A stretch of 6,748 nt of DNA from Deltaproteobacteria bacterium (GCA_030631875.1 DAOVKH010000098.1:1-6748); one strand, 5' to 3'; numbered from the stretch's first letter, positions 1 to 6,214 are shown. Program-made: numbers and translations. The notes: a model not told the origin generated them from the sequence alone.

Positions 1-325
1 CAATACGATCATGATACTGACGGGCAATACAATCGGGGCGGACTTCCTCGGTATCTCTATTCTCTTTCCAGATCAGGTAGTCTTTCATCCCATACTTATT
101 AACCTGTTCCTTCATGGATGGGATCATCTGTTTTCGAATTGGACAGCTCGGATCAACCTTATCCATCAACGATGCAAAATAGGGAGATATCCCCCACCTG
201 GTGTCCAACGCCTCAATTGCTTCCCTTTCATCATCGGAGACATTGATATACTTTTCAAGTTTCTCAAGTGTATTCACTTGATTCTGCATTTGTTCGACCC
301 ACTCTTCTGCCACTTTCCCCTCCAT
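1..325 (-). CDS. KamA-family radical SAM aminomutase, N-terminal part (runs off left edge)
   Basis: An open frame runs from ATG at 323-325 to the window edge, giving 108 residues. Residues 44-70 (WGISPYF, then DPSCPIRKQMIPS) and 96-108 (RPDCIARQYHDRI) match the pattern that precedes the radical SAM core of lysine/glutamate 2,3-aminomutases: a WG-[IM]-[ST]-PY segment, a DP..P-[IL]-R-[KR]-Q segment, then a P..(V/I).R.YPDR-like segment. Family members move an amino group between carbons 2 and 3 of an amino acid using a 4Fe-4S cluster, S-adenosylmethionine and PLP, in the cytoplasm. The cluster cysteines and PLP lysine would lie beyond the edge, so substrate (lysine or glutamate) and intactness cannot be judged. 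No clear Shine-Dalgarno precedes the ATG; a GTG directly before it is an alternative start. The family call rests on remembered motif patterns. Confidence is good for the family and low for the exact substrate. Confidence 0.75.
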   Translation of the reverse strand, partial: MEGKVAEEWVEQMQNQVNTLEKLEKYINVSDDEREAIEALDTRWGISPYFASLMDKVDPSCPIRKQMIPSMKEQVNKYGMKDYLIWKENRDTEEVRPDCIARQYHDRI

Positions 326-399
326 CACTGTATTGACTGTTTTAATATTATTAATATTAAGCAAGACTTAATTACCAGTCTATCCCTTTTGTTTGAATA

Positions 400-433
400 T
401 GTATACCGTAGAAATTGTGGAACTCACAATTTC
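400..433 (-). promoter_or_regulatory. Candidate promoter with overlapping 9-bp palindrome
   Basis: GAAATTGTG (411-419) and CACAATTTC (425-433) form a perfect 9-bp inverted repeat with a 5-base spacer. On the minus strand a TTGTGA box (424-429) and a TATACA box (400-405) are 18 bases apart, a plausible sigma-70-type promoter pointing at the KamA-like gene with a 5' leader of roughly 70 bases. The palindrome covers the -35 box, where a repressor would sit. The half site AATTGTGAG resembles LacI-type operators, but the spacing is 2 bases shorter than lacO1. Each promoter box matches consensus at only 4 of 6 positions, so the promoter is tentative while the palindrome is certain. Confidence 0.4.
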
Positions 434-579
434 CAGTTGTAATCTACTAGTAATTAGGCAAGTTTTTTTGAGGACTTCAGGAAGAAAGCCTTGCGCATGA
501 GTGCGTTGGGGAATTATCCCTCTGCCATTCCCTGTGTATTGTGCCGCATCTAATATGTCCTGCCAACCCGCCTGCTAGT
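434..579. other. Intergenic stretch, no gene seen
   Basis: I see no supported gene here. It contains a 6-bp inverted repeat, GGGAAT at 509-514 and ATTCCC at 527-532, around a 12-base loop, without a T-run on either side, so it is not a convincing terminator. Confidence 0.4.
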
Positions 580-1011
580 TCAAATTGATAAATCTAATAC
601 GAAAGCCCGTACATTTTCAACAAAGCTCTTTTTTTCTTTTATCTCCTTCGCTTGATTCTCTATATAGTCTCTAAACTCAAGCATAGTTTTATTAGGAGTT
701 CGTGCCTTTCTGGGATCAGTGTCATGCCACTCTGCACACATATAGTAACCAACAATATACAATCCATAAGCGACACCATTTACCTTCGTATAACGATCAA
801 CAAGTTGACTTTCCATTTCCTGCAGGACTTTTCCACCCCAACACCCTTTTACTTCTATAATAATTGTTAGCCGATCAACTACCCCCCTTTCCATATTTGT
901 TTTAATTGCATCTACATGTACGTCTGTTTTTTGTCCGCGCCTTGGTTGAAAGTCTTCGGGACGCTGTAGGGGTTCTGAAAGGCCCTCCAAGAAATGGGGG
1001 GAATGGGGCAC
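580..1011 (-). pseudogene. C-terminal remnant of a PD-(D/E)XK nuclease-like protein
   Basis: The frame can be read from GTG at 1009-1011 (143 residues), with an in-frame stop at 1027-1029. It contains TDVHVDAI (29-36), IIIEVKGCW (50-58, with the E53-x-K55 pair), QLVDRY (69-74), a hydrophobic strand YGLYIVGYY (82-90) and WHDTDPRKA (95-103). This D...ExK order followed by QLVDRY and GLY-[IL]-VG is what I associate with a nuclease-like domain at the C-terminus of much larger proteins, often in mobile or defence regions. The start lies directly after a T-run and two hairpins, has no ribosome binding site, and lacks any N-terminal part. I therefore read it as the surviving 3' end of a gene cut by an earlier rearrangement. 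A small free-standing nuclease gene is less likely. Catalytic residues appear present, but expression is doubtful. Confidence 0.55.
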
Positions 1012-1038
1012 AAAAAAAGCACAACTTTAGCACTGTGC
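1012..1038 (-). terminator. Weak second terminator-like hairpin
   Basis: On the minus strand GCACA (1034-1038) and TGTGC (1019-1023) can pair around a 10-base loop, followed at once by seven T (1012-1018). The stem is short, so this is a possible backup terminator behind the stronger one at 1041-1072. It ends where the nuclease remnant begins. Confidence 0.35.
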
Positions 1039-1040
1039 AA

Positions 1041-1072
1041 AGAAAAAGGGCTACGGCCAAAGCCGTAACCCC
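1041..1072 (-). terminator. Rho-independent terminator behind the tRNA-Phe 3' half
   Basis: The minus strand shows a 10-bp stem, GGGTTACGGC (1062-1071) with GCCGTAGCCC (1048-1057), a TTTG loop, and a TTTTTCT tail (1041-1047). One pair is G-U in RNA read from the minus strand but would be a C-A mismatch in RNA from the plus strand, which fixes the direction. It lies 9 bases past the CCA end of the tRNA fragment, the normal place for a tRNA gene terminator. This suggests that this side is the original downstream flank of the tRNA gene. Confidence 0.8.
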
Positions 1073-1081
1073 TTGGAATCA

Positions 1082-1127
1082 TGGTGCCTAGGGAGGGAAT
1101 CGAACCCCCGACACGAGGATTTTCAAT
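1082..1127 (-). mobile_element. Attachment-site scar: 3' half of tRNA-Phe (GAA)
   Basis: Read on the minus strand, 1126-1082 contains the anticodon loop TTGAAAA with anticodon GAA (1122-1124), the descending anticodon strand TCCTC, a GTGTC variable region, the T arm GGGGG-TTCGATT-CCCTC, the acceptor strand CCTAGGC, A and encoded CCA. The 5' side is missing: no GCCTAGG lies at the expected distance, and the bases before the loop cannot pair with TCCTC. Similarity begins exactly at the anticodon loop, the usual crossover region for tyrosine recombinases that use tRNA genes. By that rule the intact tRNA-Phe lies at the other end of the element, which must extend to higher coordinates. This fragment is not a functional tRNA. 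Confidence 0.85.
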
Positions 1128-1154
1128 TTCCCGCCCATAAAGCCCGTTCTGTGG

Positions 1155-1245
1155 TGTTTAGTGTTATCTGGTATTATCTGTTAGGAAAAACGCCGATTCC
1201 GGGAGCGGAGTTTTGATGTTTAGTAATGACTGATAGTAACTGTTT
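1155..1245. repeat. Imperfect ~29-bp direct repeat pair beside the att site
   Basis: Copies at 1155-1183 and 1217-1245 agree at 21 of 29 positions by hand alignment, starting TGTTTAGT and sharing CTG.TA.TA.CTGTT. Each contains a ~10-base internal periodicity; in the first copy GTGTTATCTG (1161-1170) is followed directly by GTATTATCTG (1171-1180). The copies start 62 bases apart, about six helical turns. Their place next to the tRNA scar fits arm-type integrase or excisionase binding sites. Confidence 0.6.
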
Positions 1246-1263
1246 ACTATACGATTACTATAC
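1244..1263. repeat. Short tandem repeat TTACTATAC
   Basis: TTACTATAC occurs at 1244-1252 and again at 1255-1263, 11 bases apart, directly following the second long repeat. One-turn spacing is consistent with a second protein binding cluster, such as an excisionase. Confidence 0.5.
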
Positions 1264-1266
1264 ACC

Positions 1267-1289
1267 GGCCTGCTATTGGCTTACAGGCC
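1267..1289. other. Small hairpin, GGCCTG/CAGGCC
   Basis: GGCCTG (1267-1272) and CAGGCC (1284-1289) form a perfect 6-bp stem with an 11-base loop. It lies downstream of the last cargo gene on the minus strand but has no following T-run, so it is not a standard terminator. It may belong to the attachment region. Confidence 0.4.
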
Positions 1290-1344
1290 TCCCTATATAC
1301 CCATATTTTAAAATACTACCTAAACCTATTTAAAAGGAGGCAGG

Positions 1345-1821
1345 TCACTCAATTGTTTCGGGCTTAGGCTTAATAATTTTATTACGTTTTGGAATACCAT
1401 GTTCTTCAAGCACGTCACTTATCACTTTTTTAAATGCATCTTCAAACGAATTATTCTCTAACTTGGAATTTTCCCCATTTACATCATCCCTTGACGGCTT
1501 TGGGTTGAACCATACCTTAAGAGGAATGGATTCACTCGCTCTAATATCAATACTTTGTTCGGCAAACTCTTCGAACATTCCATCGAACTCTCCAAGAGGT
1601 TTAGCCTTATAAGATAACTTCAATTCCCTGCCCTTTTTAAAAGAAAATACTTTTTTTAAGGCACTAAGTTGTTTTTCTGCATTTAGAACAAATGTTAACT
1701 TATCGTCACCAGACATCTGTTTAGTCTGAGTATCTCCCTTTCGACCAGCATTTGGATCTTCTATAGTAACAGTTACCTCGGCAGCTGATGGTCGTTGATC
1801 AAAGTTCGCTGCTTTAACCAT
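1345..1821 (-). CDS. Unknown small beta-rich protein; frame probably starts upstream through a -1 shift
   Basis: I do not recognise this gene. Counted from ATG 1819-1821 it gives 158 residues. Alternating hydrophobic strands (EVTVTIEDP, DKLTFVLNAE, ELKLSYKAK, IDIRASESIPLKVWF) suggest a beta-sandwich-like fold, followed by an Asn-rich linker, a short helix near FEDAFKKVISDVLEEHG, and a basic tail. There is no signal peptide. No Shine-Dalgarno precedes ATG 1819-1821, and the strand-like sequence continues upstream in frame (QICIEVSM), suggesting the real N-terminus is missing. A strong AGGAGG with well-spaced ATG (1890-1892) begins a different frame. A -1 shift at the A8 run at 1843-1850 joins the two into one 182-residue protein, 1345-1892. 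It is the last cargo gene, 160 bases downstream of the phospholipase/nuclease-like gene by ATG 1821, or 89 by ATG 1892. The sequence is visibly AT-richer than the lipoprotein gene. Confidence 0.65.
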   Translation of the reverse strand: MVKAANFDQRPSAAEVTVTIEDPNAGRKGDTQTKQMSGDDKLTFVLNAEKQLSALKKVFSFKKGRELKLSYKAKPLGEFDGMFEEFAEQSIDIRASESIPLKVWFNPKPSRDDVNGENSKLENNSFEDAFKKVISDVLEEHGIPKRNKIIKPKPETIE

Positions 1822-1892
1822 GGAGACTTCGATACATATTTGTTTTTTTTCATACCATACTTAATAGCATTTATCGCAACCTTACTAAACAT
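1773..1892 (-). CDS. Zero-frame 39-codon start segment overlapping the unknown gene
   Basis: ATG at 1890-1892 follows AGGAGG by 7 bases, the same layout as the lipoprotein gene. In the zero frame it encodes 39 residues beginning MFSKVAINAIKYGMKK and stops at TAA 1773-1775, inside the 158-residue frame. It could be the first part of a frameshifted fusion, a small leader peptide that couples translation, or the start of a gene broken by a one-base change. The first 16 residues joined to the -1 frame make a continuous, sensible protein. The zero-frame tail after residue 17 shows nothing family-like. Confidence 0.5.
   Translation of the reverse strand: MFSKVAINAIKYGMKKNKYVSKSPWLKQRTLINDHQLPR
1842..1850 (-). 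promoter_or_regulatory. Candidate -1 slippery site A AAA AAC within an A8 run
   Basis: On the minus strand eight A (1850-1843) are followed by C (1842). In the frame of ATG 1890-1892 the codons are AAA AAA AAC, so the heptamer A AAA AAC (1848-1842) is correctly phased for -1 ribosomal slippage. Slipping there moves exactly into the 158-residue frame. An A8 run can also give transcript slippage. Downstream, ATGGT (1817-1821) with ACCAT (1788-1792) and GCAGC (1808-1812) with GCTGC (1781-1785) could form crossing 5-bp stems. They begin 20 bases away, farther than typical stimulators. Confidence 0.4.
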
Positions 1893-1899
1893 TACTACA

Positions 1900-1905
1900 C
1901 CTCCT
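1900..1905 (-). promoter_or_regulatory. Strong ribosome binding site, AGGAGG
   Basis: AGGAGG stands 7 bases before ATG 1890-1892. It argues that translation of the last cargo gene starts here rather than at ATG 1819-1821, which has no such signal. Confidence 0.7.
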
Positions 1906-1981
1906 ATTTTATACTCCATTAAAGCAAGGTTGACCTGCCTCTATTAATCGTACCACCCTCAAAGTGAATTTATGCGTGAGG

Positions 1982-3007
1982 CTATCTTATGTATCTTTTC
2001 CACGCCTTCAGCCAGATAGCGGCAACACACTGAACGGCATCATGAAAGATACGATTTGTCACCTCTACGAACTCCTCACTACCAACATCCTCTATAAACT
2101 CTTCTGCGGATTTATATGGCTTTGCAATCCATTTGCGCGACACGGCATAAGAAGTGCGGCACACCTGTACCATTTCAGTCCATTCATCCTGCGAGATGAC
2201 GGGGATGGACGTACCGAGCGAATACTTCTTTACGGAATCTATCATTATCATTGAGTCATCCGGGAGGGCGGCCACCACATCGTCAATCGAATTTTTCGTA
2301 TAATCGTGCAAGATGAGGTCTATCTTTTCCGGAAACTGCTTCTCCCAAATCTTCTCAATACTAGGGTGCAACTTGGCAGGAATGCGTCTCTTTACGGTCT
2401 TTCTTAGCATACGATCTCGCAAATCACAGTGCAACGGCATGTGTGCGTCGCAAATATAGTGGCTTAATAGGAAAAAAGTCATGGCTATCTGCCTGGCTGA
2501 AAAGTTTGGCGAGAGGCTCAGATCCTTAACCGACTTCTTAGAGAGGTCTTTAAGATAGTGCTTTGACTTTTTCTCCTTTGCGTAAAAGGCCATCGGATAG
2601 TTGCTCATCTTCAGCATGTCGCCTAAGCTATGGGATAGGGCTATAACGCGATTGGGAAGATGGCCGCCAAACTTTGGGTGTGCCATGTAAGGCTTGTCAA
2701 GAGTCGGTTCTCCCTTTACATAATTGAGCATAAGCCTCTTACCTTTTAGGGCTTTATCGAGTTGTTTGTGAGTGCGAACGTACCTCTTGTTTCCACTGAT
2801 GTCGGTACCTAGGGCGACCGATGAGCTGTCCATCTTAAAGATGTGGCCGTAACTCATATCGACTATGAGGGTGTCAGGGAGCCACGCACCGTCCCATGCA
2901 TCGGAGAGATAATAGGAGAGAAGCTCGACGAGTTTAGGGGCTTTCTTGCTGTCGTCGAGAAGTTTCAGGGCTCTCAAGGCCGTCCAAGCGTGCGCACGTT
3001 GTTTCAT
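1982..3007 (-). CDS. Zinc-dependent phospholipase C / S1-P1 nuclease superfamily protein, cytoplasmic
   Basis: The protein has 341 residues and carries the superfamily's metal-binding pattern in order: HAW (H6, W8), AWLPD (D45), YGHIFKM (H55), ALSHSLGD (H126, D130), and the core LSHYICDAHMPLH (H183-x3-D187-x-H189-x3-H193). That core matches the H..GD.HQPLH-type motif of S1/P1 nucleases and zinc phospholipases C. These enzymes use a trinuclear zinc centre to cut phosphodiester bonds in single-stranded nucleic acid or phospholipid; which substrate applies here is unknown. Known members are mostly secreted, with the mature N-terminal Trp as a ligand. Here a stop codon (3011-3013) lies just before the ATG, so no signal peptide is possible and Trp8 is internal. 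A GGTAGG-like ribosome site precedes ATG 3005-3007. The gene follows the lipoprotein gene after 75 bases on the same strand, probably in one transcript. It is longer than typical S1/P1 enzymes, with an extra C-terminal helical stretch. Confidence is good for superfamily, low for substrate. Confidence 0.7.
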   Translation of the reverse strand: MKQRAHAWTALRALKLLDDSKKAPKLVELLSYYLSDAWDGAWLPDTLIVDMSYGHIFKMDSSSVALGTDISGNKRYVRTHKQLDKALKGKRLMLNYVKGEPTLDKPYMAHPKFGGHLPNRVIALSHSLGDMLKMSNYPMAFYAKEKKSKHYLKDLSKKSVKDLSLSPNFSARQIAMTFFLLSHYICDAHMPLHCDLRDRMLRKTVKRRIPAKLHPSIEKIWEKQFPEKIDLILHDYTKNSIDDVVAALPDDSMIMIDSVKKYSLGTSIPVISQDEWTEMVQVCRTSYAVSRKWIAKPYKSAEEFIEDVGSEEFVEVTNRIFHDAVQCVAAIWLKAWKRYIR

Positions 3008-3082
3008 GACTTAACCTACCTTTCTCTTTGATTACTTCCTCACAATAAAAAAGGCCATCCACCAAACCCGCCACACGGCTCG

Positions 3083-6000
3083 TTACTGGACTATGGCGCC
3101 TTGGATAAACTCCACCCCCTGCTCATAGTCCTTTACCGCATCGAGCCTTTTATCAAGAAGGCTCTTTATCTCTCTACGAACAATACGCGTTACCTCTCCT
3201 ATGGCAAACTTCTTTCCATCCTTTGCCTTCTCAAGGTTGGCCTTGGCATCCTCAAGGTCCTTCTCCTCTATTCGCAGATTCTCTTTCTTTTCGTTTACCT
3301 TGGTTTGCGCTTCATCGACCTTTTTCTTTTTAGCATCGGCCTTATCAGTATCTATAGGTGATTCCTTAAGCAGAGCATCATGGGCCGCCTTCTCTAGGTT
3401 GTAACTATCTTGGGCGGCCTTCAGTTCGTCTTCAGCCTTGAGCTTGGCACTCTTAGCCTCCCCAACATTATCCTCAAGGTAAGAGAGAGATATAGCGTGG
3501 ATATCGGAGACGAGCCTATGACTGAAGCTCTTCATAGCGCTCATCGCGTCTATGACGCCGCGTGCCTTCTCCTCGGGCGTTTTTTCGCCCAAGGCTTTAA
3601 GAGTAGTCTTTGCCTCGTCGAGTACAGCGGTAGAGGCGCCGTCCACCTCCTTATCTAACGCCGCCTTTAAGGTCGTCGCGTTGTCAACATTCACCTTGGC
3701 AAGGACTTCCTTTGCATTGAATGACCCCTTTATGGAATTAACCACAGGCTTTGCGGTAAGGGCCGTAACGGCATTATTGTAATCATCCTTAGCCCTCTCT
3801 TCATACTCTGCCTTATATTTATCGAAGAGTTTTTCAAAGGCGGTTCTATTTTTAACTGGCTTATCTTCATTACCGTCCGTAGCAGGCGGCGTCTCACCGT
3901 CGCCTACGGGCGCATTATTGGCCGGTGCCGCTGGCGGAGCTATATTTGAAAGGCCGAGCCCATTGCCCATGCTTGCCATAGCCAGATTCCTTGCCGACTG
4001 CATTATCTTTGTCTTGTCGTCGGAATATGCCTTTACATACCAGTTACCTATATCGTCCTTTACCACGGCGTAGTTGGCATTACCGCCACCGGCCACACGC
4101 ACGCTGTTTATGTTTTGCCAGTTACGCTTATCCATATCTTCGATGATACCTTTATGCCTATCCACCGGATTGAGTATATACGACGCTCTCTGCCACTGAG
4201 TATCGAGCTCGTTTTTCCATCCAATACCTGCCGTACCCTGTATAGAGCTTATAGGCGCACTATCGCGCAGGTATGCCGACGGCGGCCTGATATATATGAA
4301 GTTTGATTTATAGGCCTCGGCCTTCTCTATGGCTTGGGCAAGAAACTTGGCGGTATCATTATTATCCTCACCTGCCCTACTAACGCTCTCTATATAGTCG
4401 TGCTTAAGGCTGGCGACTATATACTCGATGACCTGCTTAGCATCCTTTGCCATATCAAGCCTCTCAACATCAACCGGCGGGTTTGGATCATAGTCCTTCA
4501 CCTCGTTATAGGCATCGTTGTATTCACCTTTAGTTTTTTTAGTTTCATCGCTCATAGCGTCAGCCTTCGCCTTTACCAAAAGCCTTTCCCTTACGGTTAT
4601 GATTACCGTAGTCGGTGTCGCAGTTATAGCTGCGTCATTAAAGGCTGCTACTATGCCCGGCTTCTCTGCCTTAACCTTTGCAACGGCATTAGTCAAGCTA
4701 TCGAATTTTCTTTTGGCTTTCTCTTTGTCCTTCTCAGCTGTGCGCTTCTTTCTCTCGGCTGTTTTTTGATCCACCTTCACAGACGCTAATTCAACCGTTG
4801 CACTTGCAAGCGTCTTATTGGCATCTTCAAGGTTGGGCGTTTCCGTATTAACAAACCGTGCTAATTCTCCAAGCCTATCGCCATGTATCTCTATTAACCC
4901 GGCAATGAGGTCTTTGGTTGTATCCTTACCTGTAAGAAGACTTGCAACTATCGACGGCATATCCACACCATTGCTCGCAACACTCGTACCCTTAATGACC
5001 CACTCTACGGCTGTAAGTTCAGCCAAGGAATACTTTACTCTCTCGCCTCGTTCTATTTTAGCCGCCTCTGCATTAATGACATTCACGACCTTCTCTAGAA
5101 AAGGAACCGGAGTTGTTTCCTCTATTTTCTTAAAGAGCTTTTTGTCATTAATGACATCGTCCGCACGCTTATAGACATCGAGCTTCTTCTGCGCAGCAGT
5201 CAACTGTGATTTCAAGGTATCTCTCTTTGAAGTTTCGGTATCAATCTTTGTTTCAGCCTTTGCCACCTTACCTGTTAATTTTGCCACCTTATTTGTTGAC
5301 ACACTAACAGCTATATCAGCCTCACCGGAGACGACACCTGCCGCAGTCATGCGTGAGTTAAGGGTCTTCAACAGATTCTCCAATACCTCTGTTGTCGGCA
5401 AGTTTGTAGCATACGCCCCCTTAACCGCCATCTTCTCGCGCTTTAAATCTTTCTCTAGTTTTTTCTTATGAGCAGCACTGTATATTAACTCGTCCGCGGA
5501 ATGGCGAATGGTATTGCCTATCTCCTGAACGATCATGTAACTTCTTTCCAGTGCCGCGTCGCCACCACCGTAATTCCTATTCATTCTCTCTATCGTCTCT
5601 ATCTTCGTAGAGAACATAACGAGGCTTGATAAAAATCCTACGTTTTCATCACCAGCGGCACCTCCTTTTTCAACCATACACTTAGCTGTAGTGCATGTCC
5701 TTGGACCATCAACCTTATCCTTAAGCGGTTTACTTATATATTTATAGTACTGATGGACGGCATCATTTGTAGCCTTGAGCAAGTCACGGTGTTCCCTGCC
5801 AACACCCACACCTTTACATTCATCCCTTATTATCTTATTCGGTATATGTCCGTATATATTTATATCGTCAAGTTCGACTCCATCTGCCATCTTATTAGTG
5901 GCTTCTCCCGTTATCAGAAAGCCTCCTACCTTATTTTCAGGATACGTTGGCGCGGCGGCCTTTCCAAACACTTTCAATGATACCTTTATACCCTTTCTGC

Positions 6001-6214
6001 TAGCCGAACTACACTCACTCAGCATATTATTCCTCAACTGCACAAGTAGCGGCCCTGTGGCGTCGAGGAGGCCTATCAATTGCTGTACCTGTACGTGCTC
6101 GCTATTGGCGAGAGGGCCTTTGTATACGTCTACGTCTACCCTCAATACGGAACACCCCGATACGATGGCAAGTAAGAACATTAGTGAAAAAATTCTACGT
6201 GATATGCGTTTCAT
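3083..6214 (-). CDS. Large coiled-coil outer-membrane lipoprotein, function unknown
   Basis: The product has 1043 residues. A basic, hydrophobic leader ends in lipobox VSGC with C21 as the lipid-bearing cysteine; Ser at +2 favours outer-membrane sorting by the E. coli rule. The mature start SVLRVDVDVYKGPLAN is followed by a mixed domain to about 190 with four cysteines (C68, C133, C174, C179) that could form disulfides in the periplasm. Lys/Glu/Ala-rich heptad-like coils lie near 240-260, 305-350 and 460-512. A globular, aromatic-rich domain spans about 637-740 (YIRPPSAYLRDS, GIGWKNELDTQWQRASYILN, VAGGGNANYAVV). A Pro/Ala/Asn linker (757-788) leads to a second helical part with a long charged coil (918-1000). 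The start overlaps the upstream stop as ATGA, with AGGAGG 7 bases before the ATG. I do not recognise a named family. The layout suggests a long periplasm-facing scaffold or tether rather than an enzyme. No catalytic motif is visible. Confidence 0.8.
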   Translation of the reverse strand: MKRISRRIFSLMFLLAIVSGCSVLRVDVDVYKGPLANSEHVQVQQLIGLLDATGPLLVQLRNNMLSECSSASRKGIKVSLKVFGKAAAPTYPENKVGGFLITGEATNKMADGVELDDINIYGHIPNKIIRDECKGVGVGREHRDLLKATNDAVHQYYKYISKPLKDKVDGPRTCTTAKCMVEKGGAAGDENVGFLSSLVMFSTKIETIERMNRNYGGGDAALERSYMIVQEIGNTIRHSADELIYSAAHKKKLEKDLKREKMAVKGAYATNLPTTEVLENLLKTLNSRMTAAGVVSGEADIAVSVSTNKVAKLTGKVAKAETKIDTETSKRDTLKSQLTAAQKKLDVYKRADDVINDKKLFKKIEETTPVPFLEKVVNVINAEAAKIERGERVKYSLAELTAVEWVIKGTSVASNGVDMPSIVASLLTGKDTTKDLIAGLIEIHGDRLGELARFVNTETPNLEDANKTLASATVELASVKVDQKTAERKKRTAEKDKEKAKRKFDSLTNAVAKVKAEKPGIVAAFNDAAITATPTTVIITVRERLLVKAKADAMSDETKKTKGEYNDAYNEVKDYDPNPPVDVERLDMAKDAKQVIEYIVASLKHDYIESVSRAGEDNNDTAKFLAQAIEKAEAYKSNFIYIRPPSAYLRDSAPISSIQGTAGIGWKNELDTQWQRASYILNPVDRHKGIIEDMDKRNWQNINSVRVAGGGNANYAVVKDDIGNWYVKAYSDDKTKIMQSARNLAMASMGNGLGLSNIAPPAAPANNAPVGDGETPPATDGNEDKPVKNRTAFEKLFDKYKAEYEERAKDDYNNAVTALTAKPVVNSIKGSFNAKEVLAKVNVDNATTLKAALDKEVDGASTAVLDEAKTTLKALGEKTPEEKARGVIDAMSAMKSFSHRLVSDIHAISLSYLEDNVGEAKSAKLKAEDELKAAQDSYNLEKAAHDALLKESPIDTDKADAKKKKVDEAQTKVNEKKENLRIEEKDLEDAKANLEKAKDGKKFAIGEVTRIVRREIKSLLDKRLDAVKDYEQGVEFIQGAIVQ

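Larger units (their letters stand above)
1337..1941. repeat. 11-bp inverted repeat flanking the small beta-rich gene
   Basis: GAGGCAGGTCA stands at 1337-1347, covering the stop codon of the last gene, and its exact reverse complement stands at 1931-1941, upstream of that gene's ribosome binding site. The repeat does not extend beyond 11 bp. I see no transposase and no clear target duplication. One such pair could arise by chance in a window this long; the placement around a single gene is what makes it notable. Confidence 0.4.

Noticed and set aside
11..442. Plus-strand open frame of 143 codons
   Set aside because: It lies opposite the KamA-like frame, which has clear family motifs; the plus-strand reading has a Phe/Ile/Leu/His-rich composition typical of an antisense shadow.
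1082..1155. A complete tRNA-Phe gene
   Set aside because: The 5' acceptor strand, D arm and ascending anticodon strand are missing, and the bases before the anticodon loop do not pair with TCCTC.
1184..1214. Minus-strand terminator around the GGCG-TTTTT segment
   Set aside because: The stem is at most 4 bp including a G-U pair; it is too weak to report as a feature.
1142..1290. CRISPR-like array from the repeated motifs next to the tRNA scar
   Set aside because: There are only two imperfect long copies with inner 10-base periods, no uniform spacers and no cas genes; the place beside a tRNA scar fits integrase sites better.
3008..3082. Terminator between the lipoprotein and phospholipase/nuclease-like genes, because of the T-run near 3045
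   Set aside because: No stem longer than 3 bp stands directly before the T-run on the minus strand, so read-through is the simpler reading.
4334..4789. Plus-strand open frame of 151 codons
   Set aside because: It is fully antisense to the lipoprotein gene and has no ribosome site or recognisable motif.
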